Source: Pseudomonas sp. ZH-FAD | GTDB taxonomy: Bacteria; Pseudomonadota; Gammaproteobacteria; Pseudomonadales; Pseudomonadaceae | Direction of reading: 5' to 3' | DNA length: 54,982 nt | Assembly (NCBI RefSeq): GCF_002803095.1 | Contig: NZ_PGLR01000040.1 | Span: 1-54,982 of the forward strand | Shown here: piece after piece, positions 40,498 through 49,550 of the stretch | How the letters are laid out: every line of letters starts with the position of its first letter | How positions within the stretch are numbered: the first letter of the stretch is position 1 | Notes under the pieces: model-generated | The model's input: the letters and a program-made list of their open reading frames with translations, nothing else | What the model was told of the DNA's origin: nothing | The model's database searches: none | Position numbers and translations under genes: made by a program

Positions 40498-41112
40498 TCA
40501 CGCCTCTGTGCGGTCCTGAAGATAAGGACCGATCGCTGCCATCGCCCTCGCCAGGTAATGCGCCTTCTCACCCACCGGCGCCACGTAGTGCAGCGCCTGG
40601 CGCGCCTCGTCGAGGCCGACCAGACGGGCGATGACCCAGGCAGCGAGATAGGTCGACGCCAGGCAGCCGCCCGCCGTGGCGACATTGCCACGGGCGAACA
40701 GTGGCTGATCGAGCACTGACACGCCCGCTGCCTCCACCCAGGGTTTGCTGGTCAGGTCGGTGCAGGCGGCGACGCCGTCGAGCAGGCCGAGCCGGGCCAG
40801 TAGCAACGTGCCGGAACACTGCGCCGCCAGCAGTTGGCGCGCCGGGTCGAGGCGCAGTTGCGCCATCAGCGCTTCATCCGCCACCACCTCACGGGTGCGC
40901 ATACCACTGCCAACGATCACCGCATCGGCCGCGCAGGCCTGCTGCAGGTCGATGTGGCTATCGATCACCAACCCGTTCATGGATGTCACGCGTGCAACTG
41001 GGCTGGCGATGCTGACGCGCCAGTCGGGCCGGCGGATGCGGTTGAGAATGGCGAAGGCGATCAGCGAGTCGAGCTCGTTGAACCCCTCGAAGGTCAGAAT
41101 GGCGATGTGCAT
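40498..41112 (-). CDS. DJ-1/PfpI family protein
   Basis: A 204-residue protein from ATG 41112 (MHIAILTFEGFNELDSLIAF). The conserved Glu (FEGFNELD) and nucleophilic Cys in LLAAQCSGTLLLARLGLL are visible at about residues 9-14 and 100. Members act as glyoxalases, chaperones or isonitrile hydratases. Divergent from a MocR-type regulator with a shared palindromic operator, so likely controlled by it. Confidence 0.88.
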   Translation of the reverse strand: MHIAILTFEGFNELDSLIAFAILNRIRRPDWRVSIASPVARVTSMNGLVIDSHIDLQQACAADAVIVGSGMRTREVVADEALMAQLRLDPARQLLAAQCSGTLLLARLGLLDGVAACTDLTSKPWVEAAGVSVLDQPLFARGNVATAGGCLASTYLAAWVIARLVGLDEARQALHYVAPVGEKAHYLARAMAAIGPYLQDRTEA

Positions 41113-41161
41113 GGCAGCTCCTGTGATGAAACGGGTTGTCACGCAGCTTCGGGGCAATAAT

Positions 41162-41185
41162 CATGACAATCAAATAATTGTCATG
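41162..41185. promoter_or_regulatory. Perfect palindrome, likely MocR operator
   Basis: CATGACAAT (41162-41170) and ATTGTCATG (41177-41185) are perfect 9-bp arms around CAAATA. The site lies 10 bases before the MocR-type ATG and 50 bases upstream of the pfpI-type ATG, ideal for autorepression and control of the divergent gene. Confidence 0.65.
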
Positions 41186-41195
41186 GATACAACCC

Positions 41196-42530
41196 ATGCC
41201 CCGCGCGCGCTACAAGCAACTGGTCGATCAGTTGGCCGCCGACATCCGCTGCGGCGCGCTCGCGCCCGGCACACGCCTGCCCACGCACCGCGAACTGGCC
41301 GCGCAGCACGGCATCGCCCTGGTCACCGCATCACGGGTCTACGCCGAGCTGCACGCCATGGGCCTGGTCAGTGGCGAAACCGGGCGCGGCACCTTCGTGC
41401 GCGAGACCAGCCTCGCGCCTGGCCACGGTATCGACCAGCCGGAGACCGAGGGCGGCATGCTCGACCTCAACTTCAACTACCCCACGCTGCCGGGCCAGGC
41501 CGATCTGCTGCGCCAGGCCCTGCGCCAGCTGGCATTGTCTGGTGACCTGGAAGCGCTGCTGCGCTACCAGCCGCATGCCGGGCGCCCCCATGAGCGGGCA
41601 TTGCTGGCCAGGCACCTGACGGATCAGGGACTCCCGGTCACGGCGCAACAGGTGCTGATCGTCAACGGCGCCCAACACGGCCTGGCGCTGACCCTGCAGA
41701 CCCTGCTCAAGCCCGGTGACGTGGTCGCGGTCGATGCCCTCACCTACCCCGGTTTCAAGGCGGCTGCTGCCGCGCGCGGCGTGGAATTGCTGGCGCTGCC
41801 CTGCGACGCCAGCGGCCCCGATTTCGATGCCCTGGCAGCACTGTGCAGAACGCGCCGGGTACGGGCGATCTACAGCATGCCGACCCTGCACAACCCGCTG
41901 GGCTGGGTACTCGACCAGCTACAGCGCAAGCGCCTGATCGACATCGCCCGCGAGCACGATCTGCTGATCATCGAGGATGCCGCCTACGCCTTCCTGGCCA
42001 GCTCGGCACCAGCGCCACTGGCTGCCCTGGCGCCCGAGCGCACGGTGCATGTATCTGGCTTCTCGAAGAACATCGCCACCGGCTTGCGGGTTGGCTACCT
42101 GACTGCGCCTGCCGTCTGGGTCGCCGCACTGGAGCGCAGCATCCGCGCCAGCACCTGGAACACCCCGGGCATCATGACGGCGCTGGTCTGCGCCTGGATC
42201 GAAGACGGCACAGTGGCCCGCCTGCAAACGCAGAAGCGCGAGGACGCCCGCTGCCGGCAAGCACTGGCGCGGCGCGTGCTGGCCGGCCTGCAACCGATCG
42301 GGCATGAGGCCGGCTATTTCCTCTGGCTGCCGTTACCGGCCGAGGTGCGCGCCGATCAGATCGTGGCGCGCCTGCTGCACGAGCAGGTGGCGGTCTCCAC
42401 CGCTGAGCCGTTCAGCACCTCGGAGCAGGTGCCCCATGCGCTGCGCCTGGCCCTTGGCTCGGTCACCCTGGCGCAACTGGAAGACGCGCTGGACAAGGTC
42501 AGGCAAGTCATCGCCCACTTCGCCTATTGA
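41196..42530 (+). CDS. MocR/PdxR-type regulator (GntR domain fused to aminotransferase)
   Basis: A 444-residue protein. Residues 1-75 form a GntR-type winged helix (RYKQLVDQLAADIRCGALAP, LPTHRELAAQHGIALVTASR). Residues about 95-440 form a fold-type I PLP aminotransferase domain, with the PLP lysine in VSGFSKNIATGLRVGY. MocR regulators use PLP or an amino compound as effector. The start at 41196 follows the palindromic operator. Confidence 0.9.
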   Translation: MPRARYKQLVDQLAADIRCGALAPGTRLPTHRELAAQHGIALVTASRVYAELHAMGLVSGETGRGTFVRETSLAPGHGIDQPETEGGMLDLNFNYPTLPGQADLLRQALRQLALSGDLEALLRYQPHAGRPHERALLARHLTDQGLPVTAQQVLIVNGAQHGLALTLQTLLKPGDVVAVDALTYPGFKAAAAARGVELLALPCDASGPDFDALAALCRTRRVRAIYSMPTLHNPLGWVLDQLQRKRLIDIAREHDLLIIEDAAYAFLASSAPAPLAALAPERTVHVSGFSKNIATGLRVGYLTAPAVWVAALERSIRASTWNTPGIMTALVCAWIEDGTVARLQTQKREDARCRQALARRVLAGLQPIGHEAGYFLWLPLPAEVRADQIVARLLHEQVAVSTAEPFSTSEQVPHALRLALGSVTLAQLEDALDKVRQVIAHFAY

Positions 42531-43348
42531 GCGACCTGACGCAGCCACTCGCTGGGACTCGCCCCCACCTTGCGGCGAAATGCACGGGCCAGGGCCGAGG
42601 GGCTTTCATAGCCGACCTCGTCGGCGATCAGCGCCATGGGCCGGCCCTCGCGCAGACGCTTCTGCGCCAGGCTGACGCGCCAGCCCACCAGATAATCCGC
42701 CGGTGTAGCACCGACCACATCATGAAAATGCGCAGCGAAACTGGCGCGCGACATGCCGGCCAGCGCCGCCAGCTCGGCCACCGACCAGCCGTGCTGCGGT
42801 TTCTCGTGCAGCTGATTGAGCGCCCGCGCCAGGCGTGGTTCGGCCAGCCCCGCCATCATCCCCGAGGCCAGCTCGCGGCTGTTCATCAGATGGCGCAGCA
42901 GCTGGATCACCATCAGCTCGAACAGGCGATTGAGCACCAGTTCGCGTCCGCAATCCTCCCCCGCCGCCTCGGCGAACAGCCAGTCCAGGCAACCGCTCAG
43001 GCTCGGCAACTCGCGCAGCGGTTTGACGATGGCGCCTGGCAGTGACCGCGACAGCGGATTGTCGATGCCGCCGTCGAAGGCCAGGGTCGCGCAGACCAGT
43101 TCGGCGCCGTCGGCCTCGCTGGCCGTCATCTGGTGCAGGCGCGGCCTGGCCACCAGCATCAGGCTCGGCTCTTCCAGGCGCAGTTCGCGGCCATCACCCT
43201 CGCGAAAGCTCATGCGCCCGGCACGCAGCAGGTGGATGTAGCCGTGCGGCTGATGCTCGCCATGGCTGCTGGTGCCGCAAAAACCACCCCGGTGGAAGGT
43301 GCTGGCGTGCAGGTTGAAGTGATGCAGCAGGCTGGACAGGCGATCCAT
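42524..43348 (-). CDS. AraC family regulator with cupin_6 domain
   Basis: About 274 residues from ATG 43348 (MDRLSSLLHHFNLHASTFHR); an ATG at 43354 is possible. The N-terminal cupin (residues about 5-180, GEHQPHGYIHLLRAG) is followed by a C-terminal AraC helix-turn-helix pair (ELAALAGMSRASFAAHFHDV, IADEVGYESPSALARAFRRK). It is divergent from the AhpD-like and glutaredoxin genes, which it probably controls. Its last 7 bases overlap the convergent MocR-type gene. Confidence 0.88.
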   Translation of the reverse strand: MDRLSSLLHHFNLHASTFHRGGFCGTSSHGEHQPHGYIHLLRAGRMSFREGDGRELRLEEPSLMLVARPRLHQMTASEADGAELVCATLAFDGGIDNPLSRSLPGAIVKPLRELPSLSGCLDWLFAEAAGEDCGRELVLNRLFELMVIQLLRHLMNSRELASGMMAGLAEPRLARALNQLHEKPQHGWSVAELAALAGMSRASFAAHFHDVVGATPADYLVGWRVSLAQKRLREGRPMALIADEVGYESPSALARAFRRKVGASPSEWLRQVAQ

Positions 43349-43476
43349 GGTCATCTCGCACTCTTGGACGATCTGTCGCATAACATCGACGATCTGAATC
43401 CGAAAAGCCAGATCGATTGCCTAGCATGACTCCAGGCTTGAACGACAAGCTCCCCACCCAAGACTGGAGAATCACC

Positions 43477-43995
43477 ATGACTCGTATCGCCGCACTGCCG
43501 TTCGAACAAACCGCTGCCAGCGCCCAGACGCAACTGGAAGGCATCCGCAAGGGCCTCGGTTTCATCCCCAATACCTTCGCCACCCTGGCCCACGCCCCGG
43601 CCGCACTGAGCGGCTACCTGGCACTGTCCCAGGCGCTCGGCAAAGGCACACTGAACGCCAAGGCGCGCGAAGTGGTGGCGCTGGCCAGCTCGCAGGTCAA
43701 CGGCTGCGAATACTGCCTGGCCGCACACACCCTGTTCGCCGGCAAGGCCGGTTTGAGCGAGGCGGACATTCGCAACGCCCGCGATGGCGAGTTCGATGCC
43801 GTGGCGCGCCTGACCCGGCAGATCATCGACAGCCGCGGCCGCCTCAGCGATGCGCAGCTGCAAGCCGCGCGCGATGACGGGCTGAGCGAGGCCGCTATCG
43901 TCGAAGTGGTGGCCAACGTCGCCTTGATGACGCTGACCAATTACCTCAACAACCTGGCCGAAACCGTTGTCGACTTTCCACCAGTAGCCGTCTGA
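43477..43995 (+). CDS. AhpD-like carboxymuconolactone-decarboxylase-family protein
   Basis: A 172-residue protein from ATG 43477 (MTRIAALPFEQTAASAQTQL). The redox CxxC with His is present as NGCEYCLAAHTLF (about residues 83-95), the peroxidase-related alkylhydroperoxidase D pattern. It probably reduces peroxides with thiol partners; the glutaredoxin gene 18 bases downstream is a sensible partner. The upstream open frame is not homologous. Confidence 0.9.
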   Translation: MTRIAALPFEQTAASAQTQLEGIRKGLGFIPNTFATLAHAPAALSGYLALSQALGKGTLNAKAREVVALASSQVNGCEYCLAAHTLFAGKAGLSEADIRNARDGEFDAVARLTRQIIDSRGRLSDAQLQAARDDGLSEAAIVEVVANVALMTLTNYLNNLAETVVDFPPVAV

Positions 43996-44013
43996 TGACG
44001 CCGGAGGTACACC

Positions 44014-44268
44014 ATGCAAGCCGTCACCCTCTATACCACCGCATACTGCCCTTACTGCATCAACGCCAAGGCGCTGCTGACGCGCAAGGGCGTGACCTAC
44101 GAGGAAATCGACGTGAGTCGCTCGCCCGAGCGGATGGCGGAGATGCTGCAACGCAGCAACCGCCGCAGCGTGCCGCAGATATTCATTGGCGAGCATCATG
44201 TCGGCGGCTTCGATGACCTCGCCGCACTGGAACGTGGCGGCGAACTGGATGCGTTGCTGCAAGCCTGA
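44014..44268 (+). CDS. grxC: Glutaredoxin 3
   Basis: An 84-residue classical glutaredoxin. CPYC active site at residues 12-15, RSVPQIFI (cis-Pro loop) and GGFDDLAALERGG glutathione-binding segment. Full length for GrxC. The GGAGG sequence upstream of the ATG is a strong ribosome-binding site. Same operon as the AhpD-like gene. Confidence 0.93.
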   Translation: MQAVTLYTTAYCPYCINAKALLTRKGVTYEEIDVSRSPERMAEMLQRSNRRSVPQIFIGEHHVGGFDDLAALERGGELDALLQA

Positions 44269-44458
44269 ACCCTGATGGCCGACCTTGCCGGCGGCCATCA
44301 CCCCTTCAGCGCCGACAGCTGTGCCGGCCTACTCCTTTTCGTCAAAGCGCTCGTCCTTGCCCTCATGCACCTGGCCATCGCTGCCGATACAAGAGCGGCA
44401 ACATCGGCCCGATAGGCTGAGTGTCGCCCTGCGCCCTATCTCGAAATGGAGTCTCCCC

Positions 44459-46105
44459 ATGCGTCTCGACGCCCTCTCTTTGAAAACCCGCCTGATCATC
44501 GCGGTGGCGATTCCCTGCATCGCCCTGCTGCTGGTTGCGCTGACCAGCCTGAGCAGCATGTCGAGCATGCATCGGGACACGCAGGTGCTCTATCTCAATA
44601 CGGCTGCGCCGATGCGCGCCATGGCCGAGGTCGCCTCGCGCATCCCGCGTATGCGCGTCGGGCTCGACATGATGCTGCTGCAGGAAACTCCGCTACGCGA
44701 CGAACGCGGCGTGAAATCGCGCGTGCAGGATGCCCGCAATGAAGATGTGCCCGGCATGCGCGAAGCGATGCGCCAGGCCGTGGCGGCCCAGGTCAACCCG
44801 GAGCGCAAGGTCCAGGCGCAGCAACTGCTCGACCAGTTCGAGGCCATGGTCAGCAATGAACTGAACCCGATGCTCGCCGCTTTCGACGCCGGCGACATGG
44901 CCAAGGCCCAGCAGATCTATCGCGACCAGTACGCCAAGACCTACGGGGTGATGCGACAGGGCGCCAACGACCTGCTCGATGCCCTGCTGCAGCAGGCTGA
45001 GCAGCAGAACCTGCACAGCGCGCAAAGCTATGACGATGGCATTACCCGCCAGATAGCCATCATCGCCATCGGCCTGCTGGTATCGATCATCATTTCCTGG
45101 CTGATCGTGGTGCAGCTACGTCGCCGTGTGGCGGTGTTGCAGAGCAGCCTGGGCCAGGCCGCCGACAACCTGGCCCTGGACACCCGTATCGAACTGCACG
45201 GCCAGGACGAGCTGAGCGAGATCGCCCGCAGCTTCAACCAATTCATCGACAAGGTGCACAGCGCCATGCGCCAGCTCGCCGACAACTCGCGCCAACTCTC
45301 GGGCATGGCCCGCGATGTGGCCGAGCGCGCGCGCCTGACCCAGAGCAACTGCACCGCGCAAAGCGACCGTACGGTGCAGGTGGCCACAGCGATCAACGAA
45401 CTGGGCTCGACCGTCAACGAGATTGCGCGCAACGCCGAGAACGCCGCAGCAGTCGCCCGCGAGGCGACCCAGCACGCCAGCGACGGCAGCGCCGTAGTCA
45501 GCCAGGCGCATCGCCAGGTCGATGCCCTCAACGGCGAACTGGAACAGGCCGCCAAGGTGATCGAGGCACTGGCCGCGCAGACCGACGCCATCAGCACCAC
45601 GCTCAACACCATCCGCAGCATTTCCGAACAGACCAACCTGCTCGCGCTCAACGCCGCCATCGAAGCGGCGCGTGCTGGCGAGCAAGGGCGCGGCTTCGCC
45701 GTCGTGGCCGACGAGGTGCGCACCCTGGCCAGCCGCTCCGGCGCCTCCACCGAGGAGATCCAGCAGGTCATCGACCGCCTGCAGAACGAATCACGCTCGG
45801 CCGTCGAGGCCATGGCCAAGGGGCAACGGCAGAGCGCGCTGGTGGTGGAATACGCGAGCAAGGCGTCGGCGGCGCTGGAGCAGATCAACAGCCATATCGG
45901 CCAGATCAGCGACCAGAACATCCAGGTCGCTACCGCCACCGAAGAACAGTCCAGCGTAGTGGAAGACATCAACCGCAATATCGTCGACATCAACGAGCTG
46001 ACCGTCGGCACCACCCATATCGCCGACCAGCTCAACCAGGCCAGCAGCGATTTGCAGGCGCTATCGACCCAGCTCGATGGCCTGGTGGGGCGTTTCCGGT
46101 TGTAA
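44459..46105 (+). CDS. Methyl-accepting chemotaxis protein
   Basis: A 548-residue chemoreceptor: TM1 at about 10-32 (LIIAVAIPCIALLLVALTSL), a helical-bundle (4HB) periplasmic sensor at about 35-195, TM2 at about 198-220, HAMP, then the signalling domain with the conserved hairpin tip (NLLALNAAIEAARAGEQGRG, FAVVADEVRTLASRS). The start MRLDALSLKTRLI is chosen over the longer frame. It ends GRFRL with no NWETF-type tether. Ligand unknown. The 190 bases before it hold a GGCCATC hairpin (44274-44299) and no gene. Confidence 0.92.
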   Translation: MRLDALSLKTRLIIAVAIPCIALLLVALTSLSSMSSMHRDTQVLYLNTAAPMRAMAEVASRIPRMRVGLDMMLLQETPLRDERGVKSRVQDARNEDVPGMREAMRQAVAAQVNPERKVQAQQLLDQFEAMVSNELNPMLAAFDAGDMAKAQQIYRDQYAKTYGVMRQGANDLLDALLQQAEQQNLHSAQSYDDGITRQIAIIAIGLLVSIIISWLIVVQLRRRVAVLQSSLGQAADNLALDTRIELHGQDELSEIARSFNQFIDKVHSAMRQLADNSRQLSGMARDVAERARLTQSNCTAQSDRTVQVATAINELGSTVNEIARNAENAAAVAREATQHASDGSAVVSQAHRQVDALNGELEQAAKVIEALAAQTDAISTTLNTIRSISEQTNLLALNAAIEAARAGEQGRGFAVVADEVRTLASRSGASTEEIQQVIDRLQNESRSAVEAMAKGQRQSALVVEYASKASAALEQINSHIGQISDQNIQVATATEEQSSVVEDINRNIVDINELTVGTTHIADQLNQASSDLQALSTQLDGLVGRFRL

Positions 46106-46117
46106 CCCCTCAAACCA

Positions 46118-46164
46118 CTCGGTGCGCACGGCGCCCCCTACGGTCGGACGCCGTGCACACCGAG
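46118..46164. terminator. Hairpin between convergent MCP and hydrolase genes
   Basis: CTCGGTGCGCACGGCG and CGCCGTGCACACCGAG pair over 16 positions with one mismatch. It fills the 63-base gap of two convergent genes; there is no strong T-run, so bidirectional termination is likely but not certain. Confidence 0.6.
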
Positions 46165-46168
46165 CCAC

Positions 46169-47614
46169 CTACAGGTCTTCGTCGATGCGCTCGCGCAAAT
46201 AAGCGTAGAAGGGGTTGGACGTCATACGCTGCAAACTATCGAGCCCCACCACCAGCACGCCGTGTTCACCGCGCGGTGCCAGCGTGCCAAGGGCTACACC
46301 GTAGAACTCCTCGGAACTCGGTTCACTGCCATACAGCGGATCGTCCGTGGGAAACGGCAGTGCAACGTGTGACAGTGAGAATAGCTGGCTCGGGTATTCG
46401 ACGTTCAATGGCGTCACCCGCGCCTCACGCTCGCCGGCCGCGATTCGCCGCGCCTCGACCTGACGACCACCGCTCTGCGCAACGCCCACCACCGTCAGGT
46501 CGTAGTCACGCTGAGCCGGTGGCAGCAAGGTCTCGAGCAAGCCGCTCATGTCCGCCCGCAGCAACGAGCTGGCCGCCTGCGAGCGGTTGATGTCGAAGAT
46601 CACCAGTTCGCTGCCATTGGCCGGTAGACGCTCGAACAAATGACGCACCACGGCCGGTGTACTCACGGTACTGTCGGCCAGCGACTGAAAGGCCAGCACC
46701 GGTGGCAATCGTGACAGACGGCCATCGGCTTCGGCGGCATCGAAGGCAGACTGCACCTCGCTGGTCAGCTCATAGGTCTGCCGCGCCGCATGCACCGGGA
46801 AGGAGTTGTACTTGAACGGGTTGAACTCCGGCAGCACGTTCATCCAGGCCGACTTGGCGAAGGCCGGCAGCAACGCCGGCAGGGCCGCCAGCCCGGCGTA
46901 ACGCGCGTAGCTGGTGACACCGATCATCGGCGAAATCAGCACCAGGCGTTGCGGCATGGCCAACTGCTCGTCCTCCAGCGCGGCCAGGCTGTAGCGCAGC
47001 GCCAGCGCACCGCCATTGGAATAGCCGATCAGATACAGCGGCCCGTCCGGCACCTGGCGCCGCGCCTCGCGCACGGCCAGGCGGGTAGCGGCCAGCCATT
47101 GCTCCCAGTGCGCAGCAGTGAGCGCCGCCGGCACCGTGCCATGGCCAGGCATGCGCGGCACCACCGCCAGCAGCCCCTGTTCGCTCAGGTGCTGAGCGAT
47201 ATGGCGCAGGCTGTACGGCGAGTCGGTCAGGCCATGCAGCAACACCACCACGCCCCGCGCCGGACCTGGCGACTGCAGAATGAAGGAGCGATTCCAGTCG
47301 CGCGGCAGGTTGCCGGGGTAAACCGGACTGTCGCTGGCGTAGCGGCTGTATGGCGCCGTGCCGGAGGCCGTGACCGGCTCGATCAACTCACTCTGCAGGC
47401 GCTCGAACAGGGCCGCCTCGGCGGCCAGATAGGCTTGCCAGTCGGCAGCGTCCAGCTCGCCGACCTCCAGCTCCTGCGGCACCAGGCGGTGCCAGGGCTC
47501 CAGTTCGGGCAACGACGATAGCCCGGCGATACGAATGCCGAGCAAGGCCACCACGATCAACAACAGCACTACCAGCGTCCAGGCCATCACGTTGCGCATG
47601 CGCGGTAAACGCAT
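46169..47614 (-). CDS. Membrane-anchored alpha/beta hydrolase
   Basis: A 481-residue protein from ATG 47614, with GGGAGG 6 bases upstream. One N-terminal transmembrane helix (residues about 8-30). The catalytic region has LLHGLTDSPYSLRHIAQHL (oxyanion-hole HG), GYSNGGALALRYS (nucleophile Ser in GxSxG), and later segments DSTVSTPAVV (Asp) and SLSHVALPFP (His). Carboxylesterase or lipase-like activity in the periplasm is probable; substrate unknown. Confidence 0.85.
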   Translation of the reverse strand: MRLPRMRNVMAWTLVVLLLIVVALLGIRIAGLSSLPELEPWHRLVPQELEVGELDAADWQAYLAAEAALFERLQSELIEPVTASGTAPYSRYASDSPVYPGNLPRDWNRSFILQSPGPARGVVVLLHGLTDSPYSLRHIAQHLSEQGLLAVVPRMPGHGTVPAALTAAHWEQWLAATRLAVREARRQVPDGPLYLIGYSNGGALALRYSLAALEDEQLAMPQRLVLISPMIGVTSYARYAGLAALPALLPAFAKSAWMNVLPEFNPFKYNSFPVHAARQTYELTSEVQSAFDAAEADGRLSRLPPVLAFQSLADSTVSTPAVVRHLFERLPANGSELVIFDINRSQAASSLLRADMSGLLETLLPPAQRDYDLTVVGVAQSGGRQVEARRIAAGEREARVTPLNVEYPSQLFSLSHVALPFPTDDPLYGSEPSSEEFYGVALGTLAPRGEHGVLVVGLDSLQRMTSNPFYAYLRERIDEDL

Positions 47615-47808
47615 CAAGCGCCTCCCTCGAAAATCTCTGGCCGGGAAAAACCGTCCCGGCGACCGGCTCGGGGACTTTAGTGCAAAGCGACGCCCCACCA
47701 CCATAGAGTTGGCCTTCTATACAGCAGGGACAGACCACACGCCTTCAGCCAACTGCCGGTGCGCAACGCCGATTGGGAGGCGCTTTAGCGGCGACAATCG
47801 CAGGCCTC

Positions 47809-48171
47809 TCAGGCGGCCGCAACGTAGAGCGGCGAGGCAGCCATGTACAGCATGACCAGCAGCACGCCCAGGGTCAGTGCATTGAGTTGAATCCGCCGGA
47901 GCTTGCTCAGGCCAGCAAACTCCTTGGCGACACTCAACACGAAGATGGCGCCTACCACCAACATTGCCGGCATGGAGACCAGCGTATCGGCAAACCAGCT
48001 GTTCATCAGTCGCTCGCTGCTCGGGTAGAGCTCCTGACTGATCGCCATATAGCTGGGCCTGGCGCTGACCATGCCCCAGTAGGCTGCTACGGTCACCAAC
48101 TGCAGGAGGAGCAATGCCAGATTGCACAGCGTCTTCAAGCGCGGGAAACGACCTCGATCACGGTTAGCCAC
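47809..48171 (-). CDS. Three-TM hypothetical membrane protein
   Basis: A 120-residue protein with three hydrophobic helices at about 18-36, 63-82 and 98-118 (ALTLGVLLVMLYMAASPLYV). Not recognised. Its start overlaps the end of the preceding gene (48164) by 8 bases, so the two are translated together. The pair shows no link to known families. REP-like sequence lies downstream. Confidence 0.65.
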   Translation of the reverse strand: MANRDRGRFPRLKTLCNLALLLLQLVTVAAYWGMVSARPSYMAISQELYPSSERLMNSWFADTLVSMPAMLVVGAIFVLSVAKEFAGLSKLRRIQLNALTLGVLLVMLYMAASPLYVAAA

Positions 48172-48631
48172 AGAGCAGGCCCCCGTTCTGGGTCTGCCCC
48201 ATCATGTCCTTGATCACCCCACGCACCTTGGTGTCGGCCAACTGCCCGCCACTCGACTCGACCTTCACGCGGCTCAGCGAAAAGCTGGCCTCGTTGTTGG
48301 CATCATAGATGGTGAAGTTGACGTCCACGCTGCCACCGAACAGCAACGTACCCTTGAGCTCGACTTCCCCCAGCTTGCCGACCAGCGATGAGCGACTGCA
48401 CAGCCAGGCGTGCTTGCCCGCGTCGATCTTCATCCAGCTGGTCTCGATATGGCCGGCGATCAGCGTGCCGCTGTTACCACCGACCTCAGGCCCGGTAGCG
48501 ATACCGAACACCTGCGGTTTCTCTGCACTCGAACGCCTGATCTGTATGTAGACGCCACTGAACAGATTGAAGCCAATGCTGGTCTTGGGGATGGCCGCGC
48601 CGACGCCGCTGGCCAGAATCTTCATTTCCAT
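48164..48631 (-). CDS. Unrecognised beta-rich protein, paired with a membrane protein
   Basis: A 155-residue protein from ATG 48631 (MEMKILASGVGAAIPKTSIG) with AGGGA upstream. Glycine-rich and beta-rich, with no signal peptide: FNLFSGVYIQIRRSS, GPEVGGNSGTLIAGHIETSW, GSVDVNFTIYDANNEASFSL. Two cysteines. It could be a secreted, effector-like or structural protein; nothing in the neighbourhood identifies it. The overlap with the membrane-protein gene suggests joint function. Confidence 0.65.
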   Translation of the reverse strand: MEMKILASGVGAAIPKTSIGFNLFSGVYIQIRRSSAEKPQVFGIATGPEVGGNSGTLIAGHIETSWMKIDAGKHAWLCSRSSLVGKLGEVELKGTLLFGGSVDVNFTIYDANNEASFSLSRVKVESSGGQLADTKVRGVIKDMMGQTQNGGLLCG

Positions 48632-48847
48632 TACATGTTCCCTATGTAGAGTTGAATCAACCGCGGAGATTGGAGCAATGCGGCCCGCCTTACCATGAAC
48701 GAGCACACAAACGGGCGCTCCTCAGTGGCTCAGCGCTTCAGACCTTCCGAGGCAGTATTGGTGCCATGCGATCAACGCGCCGCGCTAGCTCAAAAGACCA
48801 GATCGACTGAGCAGGCAAGCAACGGGCACCGCTGATAGGCTGCGCAC

Positions 48848-49401
48848 ATGAATCTCGCCGCTCAACTCCAGACACTCATTGCCAGCGACCCAAAGCGTCT
48901 GTGCATCCTGCAACAGGTGCGCGAGCTCGACCTGCCCGATTGCTGGGTGGCCGCCGGTTTCGTGCGCAGCGCAGTCTGGGATCACCTGCACCAACGCACG
49001 CCATCCCCGCTGCCGGAAGATATCGACGTGATCTGGTTCGACCGCAGCCAAACCGCCCCCGCTCGCGACGCTGAACTGGAGACGATCCTGCGCCACAGGG
49101 ACGAATCGCTGCAGTGGTCGGTGAAGAATCAGGCACGCATGCATCTGCGCAATGACGATGCGCCTTACGCCTCGGCTACCGAAGCGATGCGGCACTGGCC
49201 AGAGACCGCGACGGCGGTGGCCATAAGGCTCGATGAACAAGACAGGCTGGAGGTCGCCGCACCGCTCGGCCTGGAGGATCTGTTCGGCCTTATCGTGCGC
49301 CCGGCCGGCGCTTTCAGAACGAGAAGAGTCAGATCTACCAACAGCGCCTGCATGACAAGAACTGGCTGGCCACCTGGCCGAAGTTGCAGGTGATTGCGTA
49401 G
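48848..49401 (+). pseudogene. Nucleotidyltransferase family protein (DUF925-like), frameshifted near the C-terminus
   Basis: The frame from ATG 48848 gives a conserved nucleotidyltransferase-like protein (LPDCWVAAGFVRSAVWDHLH, LPEDIDVIWFDRS with the DxD motif, LFGLIVRPAG). After the GGCCGGCGC at about 49303-49310 the family ending appears in the next frame: RFQNEKSQIYQQRL, then HDKNWLATWPKLQVIA, stop at 49399-49401. In the original frame the protein ends in unrelated sequence at 49393. One missing G would explain it. Either a base-call error or a recent mutation. Confidence 0.78.
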
Positions 49402-49550
49402 GGTAGATCGGGCTTCAGTAGCGACAAACTGGCAGGTGCTAGCAAAGCTTCGCCCCGGGGCGGGGCTCCTACAGGCAATGAAGCGTGGCACCCGTGGGAG
49501 GCGCTTCAGCGGCGAAAATCGCGGCTCAAGCACCTCCCACAGAGCCAAGG
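49402..49550. repeat. REP-like intergenic repeats
   Basis: No gene. CTTCGCCCCGGGGCGGGGCTCC and GTGGGAGGCGCTTCAGCGGC (near 49493) are dispersed Pseudomonas repeat motifs; the second recurs near 5540 and, degenerate, near 47776. They may terminate the cyo transcript. Confidence 0.6.
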
